Assembly: GCF_003261575.2 (NCBI RefSeq)
Contig: NZ_CP036175.1
Span: 1,860,001-1,924,000, forward strand
Direction: 5' to 3'
From: Klebsiella huaxiensis
Lineage (GTDB): Bacteria; Pseudomonadota; Gammaproteobacteria; Enterobacterales; Enterobacteriaceae
DNA: 64,000 nucleotides
Of the stretch, positions 16,052-24,838 are shown one piece after another. A program made the position numbers and the translations under genes. The notes below the pieces were generated by a model that worked only from the letters and a program-made list of their open reading frames with translations, searched no databases and was not told the origin of the DNA. The stretch's first letter is position 1. Each line of letters opens with the position of its first letter.

Positions 16052-16909
16052 TCAGACCACGGCCTCTTCTGTTTGCTGGGCCCGCAGCCAGGCAATTTCT
16101 TCCGCCCAAATATCAGGATTGATCGTTTCCAGAATTAGCGGGATGCCGTCAAAACGGGGGGCCTGCATTATCCAGCGGAAAGCATCGTGGCCAATATTAC
16201 CTTCGCCCAGGCTGTGGTGACGGTCAACGCGGCTGCCGAAAGTGCTTTTCGCATCGTTCAGGTGCATACCGCGCAGATACTGAAAACCGACAATGCGTTC
16301 GAAATCAGCGAAGGTTTTCTCACACTCTTCGGCGCTACGCAGGTCGTAACCAGCGGCAAAAGCGTGGCAGGTATCAATGCACACGCCCACGCGGGATTTA
16401 TCTTCCACGCCGTCGATGATGGCGGCCAGATGCTCAAACTTAAAGCCCAGATTGCTGCCCTGACCGGCGGTATTTTCAATCACTGCCGTCACGCCTTCGG
16501 TTTTTGCCAACGCGATATTGATGGATTCAGCGATGCGCGCCAGGCACTGGTCTTCGGGGATCTGCTGTAAATGACTACCCGGATGGAAATTGAGTAACGT
16601 CAGGCCCAACTGCTGGCAGCGGGAGAGTTCATCAATAAAGGCATCGCGGGATTTTTCCAGCGCGTCCGCAACCGGGTGGCCAAGGTTTATCAGATAGCTG
16701 TCGTGGGGCAGAATTTGTCCGGGTCCGAAATGATACTTTTCGCAGGCGGCTTTAAATTCAGCAATGGTCTCGTCGCTTAGCGGAGCGGCGCGCCACTGGC
16801 GCTGGTTTTTGGTAAAGAGGGCGAAGGCGGTCGCGCCGATTTCGGCTGCGCGAATGGCGGCATTGGCCACTCCGCCGGAGGCGCTGACGTGCGCTCCAAT
16901 ATATTTCAT
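16052..16909 (-). CDS. nfo: Endonuclease IV (AP endonuclease)
   Basis: This 285-residue Zn-dependent AP endonuclease nicks DNA 5' of abasic sites in base excision repair. The TIM-barrel motifs of the family are all present: MKYIGAHVSASGG, LPHDSYLINLGHP, LLNFHPGSH, VIENTAGQGSNLG, VCIDTCHAFAAGYD, HLNDAKS, HHSLGEGNIG and LILETINP, with the usual metal-binding His, Glu and Asp residues. Its length equals that of E. coli Nfo. It is followed after one base by yeiI, so the two are probably cotranscribed. Confidence 0.97.
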   Translation of the reverse strand: MKYIGAHVSASGGVANAAIRAAEIGATAFALFTKNQRQWRAAPLSDETIAEFKAACEKYHFGPGQILPHDSYLINLGHPVADALEKSRDAFIDELSRCQQLGLTLLNFHPGSHLQQIPEDQCLARIAESINIALAKTEGVTAVIENTAGQGSNLGFKFEHLAAIIDGVEDKSRVGVCIDTCHAFAAGYDLRSAEECEKTFADFERIVGFQYLRGMHLNDAKSTFGSRVDRHHSLGEGNIGHDAFRWIMQAPRFDGIPLILETINPDIWAEEIAWLRAQQTEEAVV

Positions 16910-17005
16910 AAAAAAACTCCAGTTAAGCCGCTGGTTGGAGAGTAATGATAGCGGCTTAGCCGGAGAGTTACACCTGCCTTAGCACAACCTCGTGAGCGAA
17001 GAGTT

Positions 17006-18055
17006 TCAGGCCAGCAGGCTGTGAATGGCCAGGTTAATCGCACCGCCGCCGACAATCAGCCAGACGAAGAGCATTAGCGCCATCAGCAGCGGTTTGGCAC
17101 CGGCTTTTTTCAGCGCGCTGACGTGGGTGGTCAGACCCAGGGCAGCCATCGCCATTGCCAGCAACACGGTATCCAGAGTCACCAGCATATCGACAACCGC
17201 TTTCGGCAGCAGGTGGAAAGAGTTAAACACCGCCACCACAATAAACAGGATCGCAAACCACGGAATGGTGATTTTGCTTTTTTCACCGCTTCCCACCGGG
17301 GTTAACTGCTTAACGCGAGCGGCCAGGAACAGCAGGAACGGAGCCAGCATCATGACGCGCAGCATTTTTGCGATGACCGCTGCGTTTTCCGCATCCGGGC
17401 TGACGGCATGACCGGCTGCCACAACCTGGGCAACTTCATGCATGGTGGAACCCATATAGATACCGTAGGCTTCCGGGGTAAACCAGTGCGCCAGGAAAGG
17501 GTAGATTGCCGGGTAGAGGAAGATAGCAATGGTCCCGAAAATCACCACCGTCGCGACGGCTACAGTGACTTTACTGGCTTCCGCTTTCACCACCGGTTCG
17601 GTGGCCAGTACCGCTGCTGCGCCGCAGATACTGCTGCCGGCACCAATCAGCCAACTGGTATGCTTATCCAGGCCGAAAACCTTTTGCCCTAAAAAACAGG
17701 CGATAAAAAAGGTGCTGGAAAGCGTCAGAACGTCAATGACGATACCGCTCACGCCAACATCGGCAATCTGGGCGAACGTCAGGCGAAAGCCGTATAAAAT
17801 AATGCCCAGACGCAGCAGGTGCTGTTTGGCAAAGATTACGCCGCCGTCACAGGACTGCCATATTTTGGGGTAAATCGTATTACCGATCACCATGCCGAAC
17901 AGAATAGCCAGCGTGAGTGCGCTGAAGCCTGCACCTGCGATGGCTGGAAAACTACCGGCCCACAGTGCAGCGCCAGTTAATACGGCAGTCAGCGCCAGTC
18001 CAGGTGCAAAGTGCCACAATGGGCGATGTTTAGTCGGTAAAGTGAGTGCTGTCAT
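17006..18055 (-). CDS. yeiH: UPF0324 membrane protein YeiH
   Basis: This 349-residue polytopic inner-membrane protein of the UPF0324 family has about ten hydrophobic spans. Characteristic segments include GFSALTLAILFGMVIGN, LLRLGIILYGFRLTFAQI, IGAGSSICGAAAVLATEPV and STMHEVAQVVAAGHA. It is very similar to E. coli YeiH. The transported substrate is not established. It is divergent from the LysR gene yeiE, the usual arrangement for a regulator and its target. Confidence 0.93.
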   Translation of the reverse strand: MTALTLPTKHRPLWHFAPGLALTAVLTGAALWAGSFPAIAGAGFSALTLAILFGMVIGNTIYPKIWQSCDGGVIFAKQHLLRLGIILYGFRLTFAQIADVGVSGIVIDVLTLSSTFFIACFLGQKVFGLDKHTSWLIGAGSSICGAAAVLATEPVVKAEASKVTVAVATVVIFGTIAIFLYPAIYPFLAHWFTPEAYGIYMGSTMHEVAQVVAAGHAVSPDAENAAVIAKMLRVMMLAPFLLFLAARVKQLTPVGSGEKSKITIPWFAILFIVVAVFNSFHLLPKAVVDMLVTLDTVLLAMAMAALGLTTHVSALKKAGAKPLLMALMLFVWLIVGGGAINLAIHSLLA

Positions 18056-18234
18056 AACCTTCTCCTTTGTCTGGGAAAAGCATACGACTCGCTGGTTTAA
18101 ATATAAAATTGATTATATATTTATAATTAATCGAAATAAGTGGTATACGAGCTGTTTCGCGTTTTTGGGCACTGTTCCACAAACATCAAGCTGTCGGAGA
18201 GCCACGCTGTATATAAATGAAGGCAGGAAGGGCT

Positions 18235-19101
18235 ATGCATATCACGCTACGACAGCTGGAAGTTTTTGCTGAAGTTTTAAAGAGCGGCTCTACAACACAG
18301 GCATCGCAAATGCTGGCGCTTTCGCAATCGGCAGTCAGCGCGGCGTTGACTGATCTGGAAGGCCAGTTGGGCGTGCAGTTGTTTGATCGTGTCGGCAAGC
18401 GACTGGTAGTTAATGAACATGGCAGGCTGCTTTATCCGCGAGCGCTGGCGCTGCTGGAGCGCGCGCTGGAGATAGAACAGCTGTTTCGCGGCGACAACGG
18501 CGCGATTCGCGTCTATGCCAGCAGCACTATCGGCAACTATATTCTGCCGGAAATCATTGCGCACTATCGACGCGATCTCCCGGATTTACCGCTGGAACTA
18601 AGCGTGGGGAATAGCCAGGACGTCATTAATGCGGTGGCTGACCTGCGAGTGGATATCGGGCTGATTGAAGGCCCTTGTCACGCAGCAGATATCATTGCCG
18701 AGCCGTGGCTGGAAGATGAACTGGTGGTCTTCGCACCGCCAGATTCGCCGCTCCTTGAGGGGGAGGTGACGCTGCAACGGCTGGCGGAAGCGCCGTGGAT
18801 CTTGCGCGAACACGGATCCGGAACCCGAGAAATTGTCGACTACTTATTATTATCGCATTTACCGGCGTTTCATCTGGGGATGGAGTTGGGCAACTCTGAA
18901 GCCATTAAGCATGCAGTGCGTCATGGTTTAGGGATTAGCTGCCTGTCACGAAGAGTGGTGGCGGAACAGCTTGAGGTCGGGTCGTTGGTGGAGCTGACCA
19001 TCCCACTGCCGCGTTTAACCCGCACGTTGTGGCGTATTCATCACCGGCAGAAGCATATTTCTAAGGCATTACAACGTTTTCTGCATTATTGCGAAGTGTA
19101 G
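18235..19101 (+). CDS. yeiE: LysR-family regulator YeiE
   Basis: This 288-residue LysR-type regulator has an N-terminal winged helix (MHITLRQLEVFAEVLKSG, STTQASQMLALSQSAVSAAL) and a C-terminal effector domain. It is nearly identical to E. coli YeiE in the DNA-binding part. The ATG at 18235 has a good AGGAAGG upstream; an in-frame ATG at 18217 is less likely. The roughly 180-base AT-rich space to divergent yeiH should hold the shared control region. Its effector cannot be read from the sequence. Confidence 0.94.
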   Translation: MHITLRQLEVFAEVLKSGSTTQASQMLALSQSAVSAALTDLEGQLGVQLFDRVGKRLVVNEHGRLLYPRALALLERALEIEQLFRGDNGAIRVYASSTIGNYILPEIIAHYRRDLPDLPLELSVGNSQDVINAVADLRVDIGLIEGPCHAADIIAEPWLEDELVVFAPPDSPLLEGEVTLQRLAEAPWILREHGSGTREIVDYLLLSHLPAFHLGMELGNSEAIKHAVRHGLGISCLSRRVVAEQLEVGSLVELTIPLPRLTRTLWRIHHRQKHISKALQRFLHYCEV

Positions 19102-19250
19102 AACCAGGGCTGGTATTTCCTGGATTTAATGCTTTACTAATAATCCATGCTCGATCATGAAGCTCTCTTATAACTTTGCATTTGTATCGGATGGATCACA
19201 GACACTCTGCTACAATCTCGCCTCGTTTTTTGGATGGATAGCATTTTCAC

Positions 19251-20720
19251 ATGGTTTCGGATACTAAAACCACAGAAGCGCCCGGTTTACGTCGTGAACT
19301 GAAGGCGCGCCACTTGACCATGATCGCTATTGGCGGTTCCATCGGTACAGGTCTTTTTGTTGCCTCTGGCGCAACCATATCTCAGGCGGGCCCAGGCGGC
19401 GCGCTGCTTTCTTATATTCTTATTGGTCTGATGGTCTACTTTCTGATGACCAGCCTCGGCGAGTTAGCGGCTTTTATGCCGGTATCTGGCTCTTTTGCCA
19501 CCTATGGGCAAAATTATGTCGAGGAAGGCTTCGGCTTTGCGCTGGGCTGGAACTACTGGTACAACTGGGCGGTAACCATCGCCGTTGACCTTGTTGCCGC
19601 TCAGCTGGTGATGACCTACTGGTTCCCTGATGCGCCCGGCTGGATCTGGAGCGCGCTGTTCCTCGGCATTATGTTCCTGCTGAACTGGATCTCGGTAAAA
19701 GGTTTTGGCGAAGCGGAATACTGGTTCTCCCTGATTAAAGTCGCCACCGTCATTATCTTTATTATCGTCGGTGTGATGATGATCCTCGGTATCTTTAAAG
19801 GGGCACAGCCCGCAGGCTGGAGCAACTGGGGTATTGACGATGCACCATTCGCTGGTGGTTTCTCGGCGATGATTGGTGTGGCGATGATTGTCGGCTTCTC
19901 GTTCCAGGGAACCGAGCTTATCGGTATTGCTGCGGGCGAGTCAGAAAACCCGGAGAAGAATATTCCACGCGCCGTGCGTCAGGTGTTCTGGCGTATCTTG
20001 CTGTTCTATGTGTTTGCAATTCTGATTATCAGCCTGATCATTCCGTATACCGATCCGAGCCTGCTGCGTAACGACGTAAAAGATATTTCCGTGAGTCCGT
20101 TTACGCTGGTGTTCCAGCATGCGGGTCTGCTGTCGGCGGCGGCGATTATGAACGCGGTCATTTTGACGGCGGTGCTGTCGGCGGGTAACTCCGGGATGTA
20201 TGCCTCCACGCGTATGCTCTACACCCTGGCCTGTGATGGTAAAGCGCCGCGCATTTTCTCTAAGCTGTCAAAAGGCGGAGTGCCACGTAATGCGCTGTAT
20301 GCCACTACGGTGATTGCGGCACTGTGTTTCCTGAGCTCAATGTTCGGTAATCAGACCGTTTACCTGTGGTTGCTGAACACCTCCGGGATGACCGGCTTTA
20401 TTGCCTGGCTGGGGATTGCCATTAGCCACTATCGTTTCCGTCGTGGCTACGTGCTGCAAGGACATGATCTGAATAATCTGCCTTATCGTTCAGGATTCTT
20501 TCCGCTGGGACCGATCTTTGCCTTTGTTCTGTGCCTGATTATTACGCTTGGTCAGAACTATGAAGCGTTCCTTAAAGACACCATCGACTGGGGCGGCGTC
20601 GCTGCAACGTATATTGGTATACCGCTGTTCCTGGTTATCTGGTTTGGCTACAAACTGGCGAAGGGGACGCGTTTTGTCCGCTACAGCGAAATGAAGTTCC
20701 CGGAGCGTTTTAAAGGCTAA
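19251..20720 (+). CDS. lysP: Lysine-specific permease LysP
   Basis: This 489-residue amino acid permease of the APC superfamily is the same length as E. coli LysP and shares its start (KTTEAPGLRRELKARHLTM) and the IGGSIGTGLFVASGAT motif. Twelve hydrophobic spans are expected. It is a lysine/proton symporter and in E. coli also interacts with the acid regulator CadC. It is a single gene with its own terminator. Confidence 0.97.
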   Translation: MVSDTKTTEAPGLRRELKARHLTMIAIGGSIGTGLFVASGATISQAGPGGALLSYILIGLMVYFLMTSLGELAAFMPVSGSFATYGQNYVEEGFGFALGWNYWYNWAVTIAVDLVAAQLVMTYWFPDAPGWIWSALFLGIMFLLNWISVKGFGEAEYWFSLIKVATVIIFIIVGVMMILGIFKGAQPAGWSNWGIDDAPFAGGFSAMIGVAMIVGFSFQGTELIGIAAGESENPEKNIPRAVRQVFWRILLFYVFAILIISLIIPYTDPSLLRNDVKDISVSPFTLVFQHAGLLSAAAIMNAVILTAVLSAGNSGMYASTRMLYTLACDGKAPRIFSKLSKGGVPRNALYATTVIAALCFLSSMFGNQTVYLWLLNTSGMTGFIAWLGIAISHYRFRRGYVLQGHDLNNLPYRSGFFPLGPIFAFVLCLIITLGQNYEAFLKDTIDWGGVAATYIGIPLFLVIWFGYKLAKGTRFVRYSEMKFPERFKG

Positions 20721-20742
20721 GGCGAGCGATCATAATAGTTAA

Positions 20743-20768
20743 AGCCCTCTTTTAAAGAGGGTTTTTTT
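20743..20768 (+). terminator. Intrinsic terminator of lysP
   Basis: CCCTCTTT and AAAGAGGG form a stem followed by seven T residues, 20 bases after the lysP stop. This is a textbook intrinsic terminator. Confidence 0.92.
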
Positions 20769-20814
20769 ATGCCTGAATTCATTACAAATTGATACATTTC
20801 TCCATAATTGTATT

Positions 20815-20833
20815 GATAATTGTAATCATTATC
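20815..20833. promoter_or_regulatory. Fur box upstream of cirA
   Basis: GATAATTGTAATCATTATC differs from the 19-base Fur consensus GATAATGATAATCATTATC at two positions. A further CTTTATCATTTTC follows immediately. It is the strongest signal in the 300-base gap before cirA (20769-21023), which otherwise shows no gene. It explains iron-dependent repression of cirA. Confidence 0.88.
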
Positions 20834-21023
20834 TTTATCATTTTCACTAAATTCAGGATGAAGCCAATCCCCATATCTTGCAGACGGTCAGACTGACAAG
20901 GGGCGACCAGCCACATCTACTGTAAAAAAATAGCGTGCATATCGCCGATAGAGCGACAGGCCGACAGTACCTGTGAGCAGCACCCTTTTGTTTGTTTTGT
21001 AGTACACCTCATGGAGATATGGA

Positions 21024-22997
21024 ATGTTCAGGTTAAATCCTTTTGTCCGGGCCGGATTATGCGCGTCCGTCGTATCACTGGCGTTTCCGGCTCTCGCCGA
21101 TGTTAATGAAGAAACGCTGGTCGTCACCGCTGCGGCAACTGAACAGAGCGTAAAAGATGCTCCTGCCAGTATTAGCGTTATCACCCAACAGGATTTGCAG
21201 CGTAAACCGGTACAGAACCTGAAAGATGTACTGCGGGATGTTCCTGGCGTGCAACTCACCAACGAAGGGGATAACCGCAAAGGCGTAAGTATCCGTGGCC
21301 TTGATAGCAGCTATACGCTGATCCTTATTGATGGCAAACGCGTTAACTCGCGAAACGCCGTGTTCCGCCACAACGATTTTGACCTCAACTGGATCCCGGT
21401 GGATGCCATTGAACGTATCGAAGTTGTGCGCGGACCGATGTCCTCACTTTATGGTTCCGATGCCCTTGGCGGCGTGGTGAATATCATCACCAAAAAAGTC
21501 GGCCAACAGTGGACCGGTACTCTGAGCGCCGACACCACCATTCAGGAACATCGCGATCGCGGTGATACCTATAACGGTCAGTTCTTCACCAGCGGCCCGC
21601 TGATTGACGGCGTGTTGGGTATGAAGGCCTACGGCAGCCTGGCTAAACGTGCCAAAGACGATCAGCAGGCTTCCAGCAATGCTGCAGGCGAAACGCCGCG
21701 CATTGAAGGCTTCACCAGCCGCGACGGTAATGTCGAGTTTGCCTGGACCCCAACGGACAATCAGGATATTACTGCGGGCTACGGTTTTGACCGCCAGGAT
21801 CGTGACTCCGATTCTCTCGACCGTAACCGTCTTGAGCGCCAGAACTACTCTCTGAGCCACAATGGTCGCTGGGATGTTGGCAACAGCGAGCTGAAATTCT
21901 ACGGTGAGAAAGTCGATAATAAAAACCCAGGCCAGGCCGGGACGATCACTTCTGAAAGCAACTCCGTAGATGGTAAATACGTCCTGCCGCTAGGAATGAT
22001 TAACCAGCTACTGACCTTCGGCGGTGAATGGCGCCACGACAAACTCAAAGATCCGGTTAACCTGAGTAGCGGCGGCAAATCTACCTCCGCCAGTCAGTAC
22101 GCACTGTTCCTTGAAGATGAATGGCGAATCATCGAGCCGCTGGCGTTAACCACCGGTATTCGTATGGACGATCACCAGACTTATGGCGATCACTGGAGCC
22201 CGCGTGCTTACCTGGTCTATACCGCCACCGACACCGTGACCGTGAAGGGCGGCTGGGCGACGGCATTCAAAGCGCCATCCCTGCTGCAGTTGAATCCAGA
22301 CTGGACTACCAACTCCTGCCGTGGTTCATGCAGTATTATCGGTAACCCGGATCTGAAACCGGAAACCAGCGAAAGCTTCGAGCTCGGTCTTTATTACCGT
22401 GGCGAAGAGGGCTTGCTGGAAGGTGTGGAAGGGAGCGTCACGACTTTCCAGAACAACGTTGATGATATGATTGATATCCTGCGTACCTCCAGCGCTAGCG
22501 AAGCGCCGGGCTATCCGAACTTTGTCGGCTGGAAAACGGTCAACGGCAAGCGAGTGCCGGTCTTCCGCTACTTCAACGTCAACAAGGCGCGTATCAAAGG
22601 GGTTGAAACCGAAGTGAAAGTGCCGTTCGGTGACGAATGGAAGCTGACGGTGAACTACACCTATAACGATGGTCGCGACCTGAGTAACGGCGGCGATAAA
22701 CCGCTGCAAACGCTGCCGTTCCATACTGCCAACGGCACCCTCGACTGGAAACCGCTGGACGACTGGTCCTTCTACGTGACTGCCAACTATACCGGCGAGC
22801 AGCGTGCGGTCAGCTCTACGGGCAAAACGCCGGGTGGCTACACTATGTTTGATATCGGCGCGGCGTGGAACGTGACTAAAAACGTCAAACTGCGTTCCGG
22901 CGTGCTTAACGTCGGCGATAAAGATCTGAACAGAGATGATTACAGTTACACCGAAGAAGGCCGCCGTTACTTTATGGCCGTCGATTACCGCTTCTGA
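21024..22997 (+). CDS. cirA: TonB-dependent catecholate siderophore receptor CirA
   Basis: This 657-residue outer-membrane receptor takes up catecholate iron complexes and is a known colicin I receptor in E. coli. It has a signal peptide to about residue 25, a TonB box in EETLVVTA, a plug domain (SVITQQDLQRKPVQNLKDVL region, RGLDSSYTLILIDGKRV), and a 22-strand barrel. The barrel ends in aromatic FMAVDYRF with the terminal Phe needed for assembly. It lies behind a Fur box and before a terminator hairpin. Confidence 0.97.
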   Translation: MFRLNPFVRAGLCASVVSLAFPALADVNEETLVVTAAATEQSVKDAPASISVITQQDLQRKPVQNLKDVLRDVPGVQLTNEGDNRKGVSIRGLDSSYTLILIDGKRVNSRNAVFRHNDFDLNWIPVDAIERIEVVRGPMSSLYGSDALGGVVNIITKKVGQQWTGTLSADTTIQEHRDRGDTYNGQFFTSGPLIDGVLGMKAYGSLAKRAKDDQQASSNAAGETPRIEGFTSRDGNVEFAWTPTDNQDITAGYGFDRQDRDSDSLDRNRLERQNYSLSHNGRWDVGNSELKFYGEKVDNKNPGQAGTITSESNSVDGKYVLPLGMINQLLTFGGEWRHDKLKDPVNLSSGGKSTSASQYALFLEDEWRIIEPLALTTGIRMDDHQTYGDHWSPRAYLVYTATDTVTVKGGWATAFKAPSLLQLNPDWTTNSCRGSCSIIGNPDLKPETSESFELGLYYRGEEGLLEGVEGSVTTFQNNVDDMIDILRTSSASEAPGYPNFVGWKTVNGKRVPVFRYFNVNKARIKGVETEVKVPFGDEWKLTVNYTYNDGRDLSNGGDKPLQTLPFHTANGTLDWKPLDDWSFYVTANYTGEQRAVSSTGKTPGGYTMFDIGAAWNVTKNVKLRSGVLNVGDKDLNRDDYSYTEEGRRYFMAVDYRF

Positions 22998-23011
22998 TTA
23001 GGCCAATAAAA

Positions 23012-23042
23012 GAGGGCTGGCAGGTTTCCCTGTCAGCCCTCG
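23012..23042 (+). terminator. Hairpin after cirA
   Basis: A 13-base stem starting GAGGGCTG and ending CAGCCCTC, with one G-T pair and a short T loop, lies 15 bases after the cirA stop. It has no strong T-run, so it may act as a bidirectional terminator or stabilising hairpin. Confidence 0.7.
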
Positions 23043-23082
23043 CTAAAGGCGCTTGTGGCGAAGCCGGACAGCCTCAGGCCTG

Positions 23083-23106
23083 AAAAGCGGTGGGAAATCC
23101 CACCGC
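23083..23106 (-). terminator. Terminator of the remnant hok message
   Basis: On the - strand GCGGTGGGA and TCCCACCGC (23087-23106 in + coordinates) form a perfect stem followed by TTTT. It stands after AGTAGCAACCTGGAG, the same order of elements as at the 3' end of plasmid R1 hok as I recall it. It marks the end of the broken toxin gene. Confidence 0.75.
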
Positions 23107-23115
23107 TCCAGGTTG

Positions 23116-23395
23116 CTACTTACCGGGGCGAATATTGGTACGAATACTGCCGCAAATATTTCCAATATACCCTAAATAATTCGAGTTGCAGGAAGGCGGC
23201 GACGCAGGGAGTCCCGGGAGCTTACTTAAGTAAGTGACTGGGGTGAGCGAGGAAAGCCAACGCACATGCAACTTGAAGTATGAAGGGTATACGCACGATT
23301 AGCAGACACCAGATCAGGGCGTTATGTGGCACCTTCATGGCTTGTTCTCTTTGCCTTTCGGCGGGTAAGAGACTAACCTGATGTTGTCTTGACAT
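23116..23395 (-). pseudogene. hok: hok/mok type I toxin gene interrupted by an ERIC element
   Basis: Read on the - strand, an in-frame mok start (ATG at 23395) leads to a Hok start (ATG at 23338) and MKVPHNALIWCLLIV, the N-terminal membrane segment of Hok toxins. The frame then enters an ERIC repeat at 23291 and stops at 23222 after 38 codons. Beyond the ERIC the original tail resumes with RPGK and TAG at 23116-23118, followed by the typical hok 3' sequence. The leader on the 5' side (GGCGCTTGAGGCTTTCGCC and GGCAGAAAGAAGAAAGCCCC) matches the R1 hok mRNA leader from memory. The lethal C-terminal part is missing, so it is a dead toxin. Confidence 0.82.
23166..23291. repeat. ERIC element (126 bp)
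   Basis: The repeat begins TATACCCTAAATAATTCG, contains GGAGCTTACTTAAGTAAGTG and GACTGGGGTGAGCG, and ends CAACTTGAAGTATGAAGGGT with TATA. These are the arms and central palindrome of the enterobacterial repetitive intergenic consensus, including the region used for the classic ERIC2 primer. Its 126 bases are the usual full length. It lies inside the hok reading frame. Confidence 0.93.
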
Positions 23396-23398
23396 ACA

Positions 23399-23460
23399 GA
23401 TAGCCTCGTGGGTGAGTAATATTACCTTCGGGGCTTTCTTCTTTCTGCCTCAGTACAACG
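23399..23460 (+). ncRNA. sok: Candidate Sok antisense RNA
   Basis: The + strand opposite the mok leader contains GCCTCGTGGGTGAG, GGGGCTTTCTTCTTTCTGCC in the arrangement of Sok RNA of plasmid R1. Sok blocks mok translation and so silences hok. The TAATATTA palindrome and the T-rich stretch after GGGGC could form its terminator. Ends are approximate, set by alignment from memory. The toxin is disrupted, so the antitoxin has no obvious remaining target. Confidence 0.55.
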
Positions 23461-23633
23461 ATAAAGCTCAATATTGCCATGAGGCGAAAGCCTCAAGCGC
23501 CGCTAAAAATCATACGCCTCGAAGCCAGGAAATACATTATCTCTCTGTATATATTAGTTTTTATGACTATTTGATGGCGAGGGATTTTGTATATGAATGC
23601 GCCGTGAACGTTCTTCACGGCGTATTGAAAAGA

Positions 23634-24470
23634 TTATTTAAAGAGGTGTTGGGCATGAAAACGCAGGTGATCCTCAATAAATGAGGCAATAAAATAGTAG
23701 CTGTGATCGTAACCGGGCTGAATACGCAGGGTTAACGGCCAGCTTTTCTGGCGCGCGGTTTCCGCCAGCACCGCCGGTTGCAACTGCTCAGCGAGGAATG
23801 AATCGCTATCGCCCTGGTCAATCAGTGTTGGGATAGCATTCTCCTCCTGGCTGGCTTGCATTAAGGCGCAGCTATCCCACGCCTGCCACGTTGCTTCATC
23901 GGTTCCCAGATAAGCGGTAAACGCTTTTTTACCCCATGGAACCTGAGTCGGGTTAACGATTGGCGCGAAAGCCGACACGCTGGTGAAACGACCCGGATTT
24001 TTCAACGCCATAACCAGCGCGCCGTGACCACCCATCGAATGCCCGCTGATAGCGCAGCGCTCGCTGACTTTGAACTCGCTGGTGATAAGTTGTGGCAGCT
24101 CGTCGCGAAGATAATCGTACATGCGAAAATGTGCGGACCACGGCGCCTGGGTGGCATTGAGATAAAAGCCTGCTCCTTTGCCCAGATCGTAGGCGCTATC
24201 GTCAGCAACGCTATCGCCACGCGGGCTGGTATCCGGCATCACCAGCGCAATACCCAGCTCGGCGGCGACCCGCTGTGCGCCCGCTTTGGTGGTAAAGTTT
24301 TCATCGTTACAGGTCAGCCCGGAAAGCCAGTAGAGAACCGGCGGCGGCGTATCTGTGCGAGATGGGGGGAGAAAGATACTGAACGTCATTGCACAGTTCA
24401 GTGTCGTGGAGTCGTGCCGCCAGCGTTGCTGCCGACCTTCATAACAGTGGTGCTCTTCGAGCAGTTCCAT
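23634..24470 (-). CDS. yeiG: S-formylglutathione hydrolase YeiG
   Basis: This 278-residue esterase-D family serine hydrolase converts S-formylglutathione to formate and glutathione in formaldehyde detoxification. The nucleophile motif GHSMGGHGA is near residue 145. Asp and His of the triad are in DQGDSDSFL and GYDHSYYF. YWLSGLTCNDENF is the oxyanion loop. Length and sequence match E. coli YeiG. A hairpin at 23601-23623 lies just past its stop. Confidence 0.95.
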   Translation of the reverse strand: MELLEEHHCYEGRQQRWRHDSTTLNCAMTFSIFLPPSRTDTPPPVLYWLSGLTCNDENFTTKAGAQRVAAELGIALVMPDTSPRGDSVADDSAYDLGKGAGFYLNATQAPWSAHFRMYDYLRDELPQLITSEFKVSERCAISGHSMGGHGALVMALKNPGRFTSVSAFAPIVNPTQVPWGKKAFTAYLGTDEATWQAWDSCALMQASQEENAIPTLIDQGDSDSFLAEQLQPAVLAETARQKSWPLTLRIQPGYDHSYYFIASFIEDHLRFHAQHLFK

Positions 24471-24838
24471 GCAGGGCTCCTTATGGGTTTTGCGCGTAAT
24501 TTTCCATAATACAGATATTTCATTCGCCCGTGAGTAACTTTCACTTTCTCCTTTTCGGAACGTATTGCATCATTAATGCAACTTTTAGCCAACATACTGA
24601 AGTTGCCATCGCGTCAGGAATTGCGCTATGTGCCTGGTATTGTGTTGGTTGCGGCAATGGGAGTAAGGCGTTGCGTGACGCATCGGAATACGCCGGTCTG
24701 GCGGCGTGGAACGAGAGGTGACGCCAATTTCAACAATTATCGATGCGGCTACTGGATTCTGTGCGTCACCTCACGCACAATGAATACAAACTTTGCCCTC
24801 AGAAGAGCAAAGAGCGCCACACCTGCAGGAGAACAAAA
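24471..24838. other. Divergent control region between yeiG and folE
   Basis: These 368 bases separate divergently transcribed genes and should carry both promoters and the folE leader. A short inverted repeat TTGCATCATTAATGCAA lies around 24565-24581. Short open frames exist (for example 24576-24851) but overlap the folE start and lack support. No MetJ or other operator was recognised with confidence. Confidence 0.5.

Noticed and set aside
23389..23422. TTGACA (23389) and TAATAT (23417) as a sok promoter
   Set aside because: The spacing is 22 bases, too long for a normal sigma-70 promoter, and alignment with R1 places the sok start near 23399, upstream of that -10.
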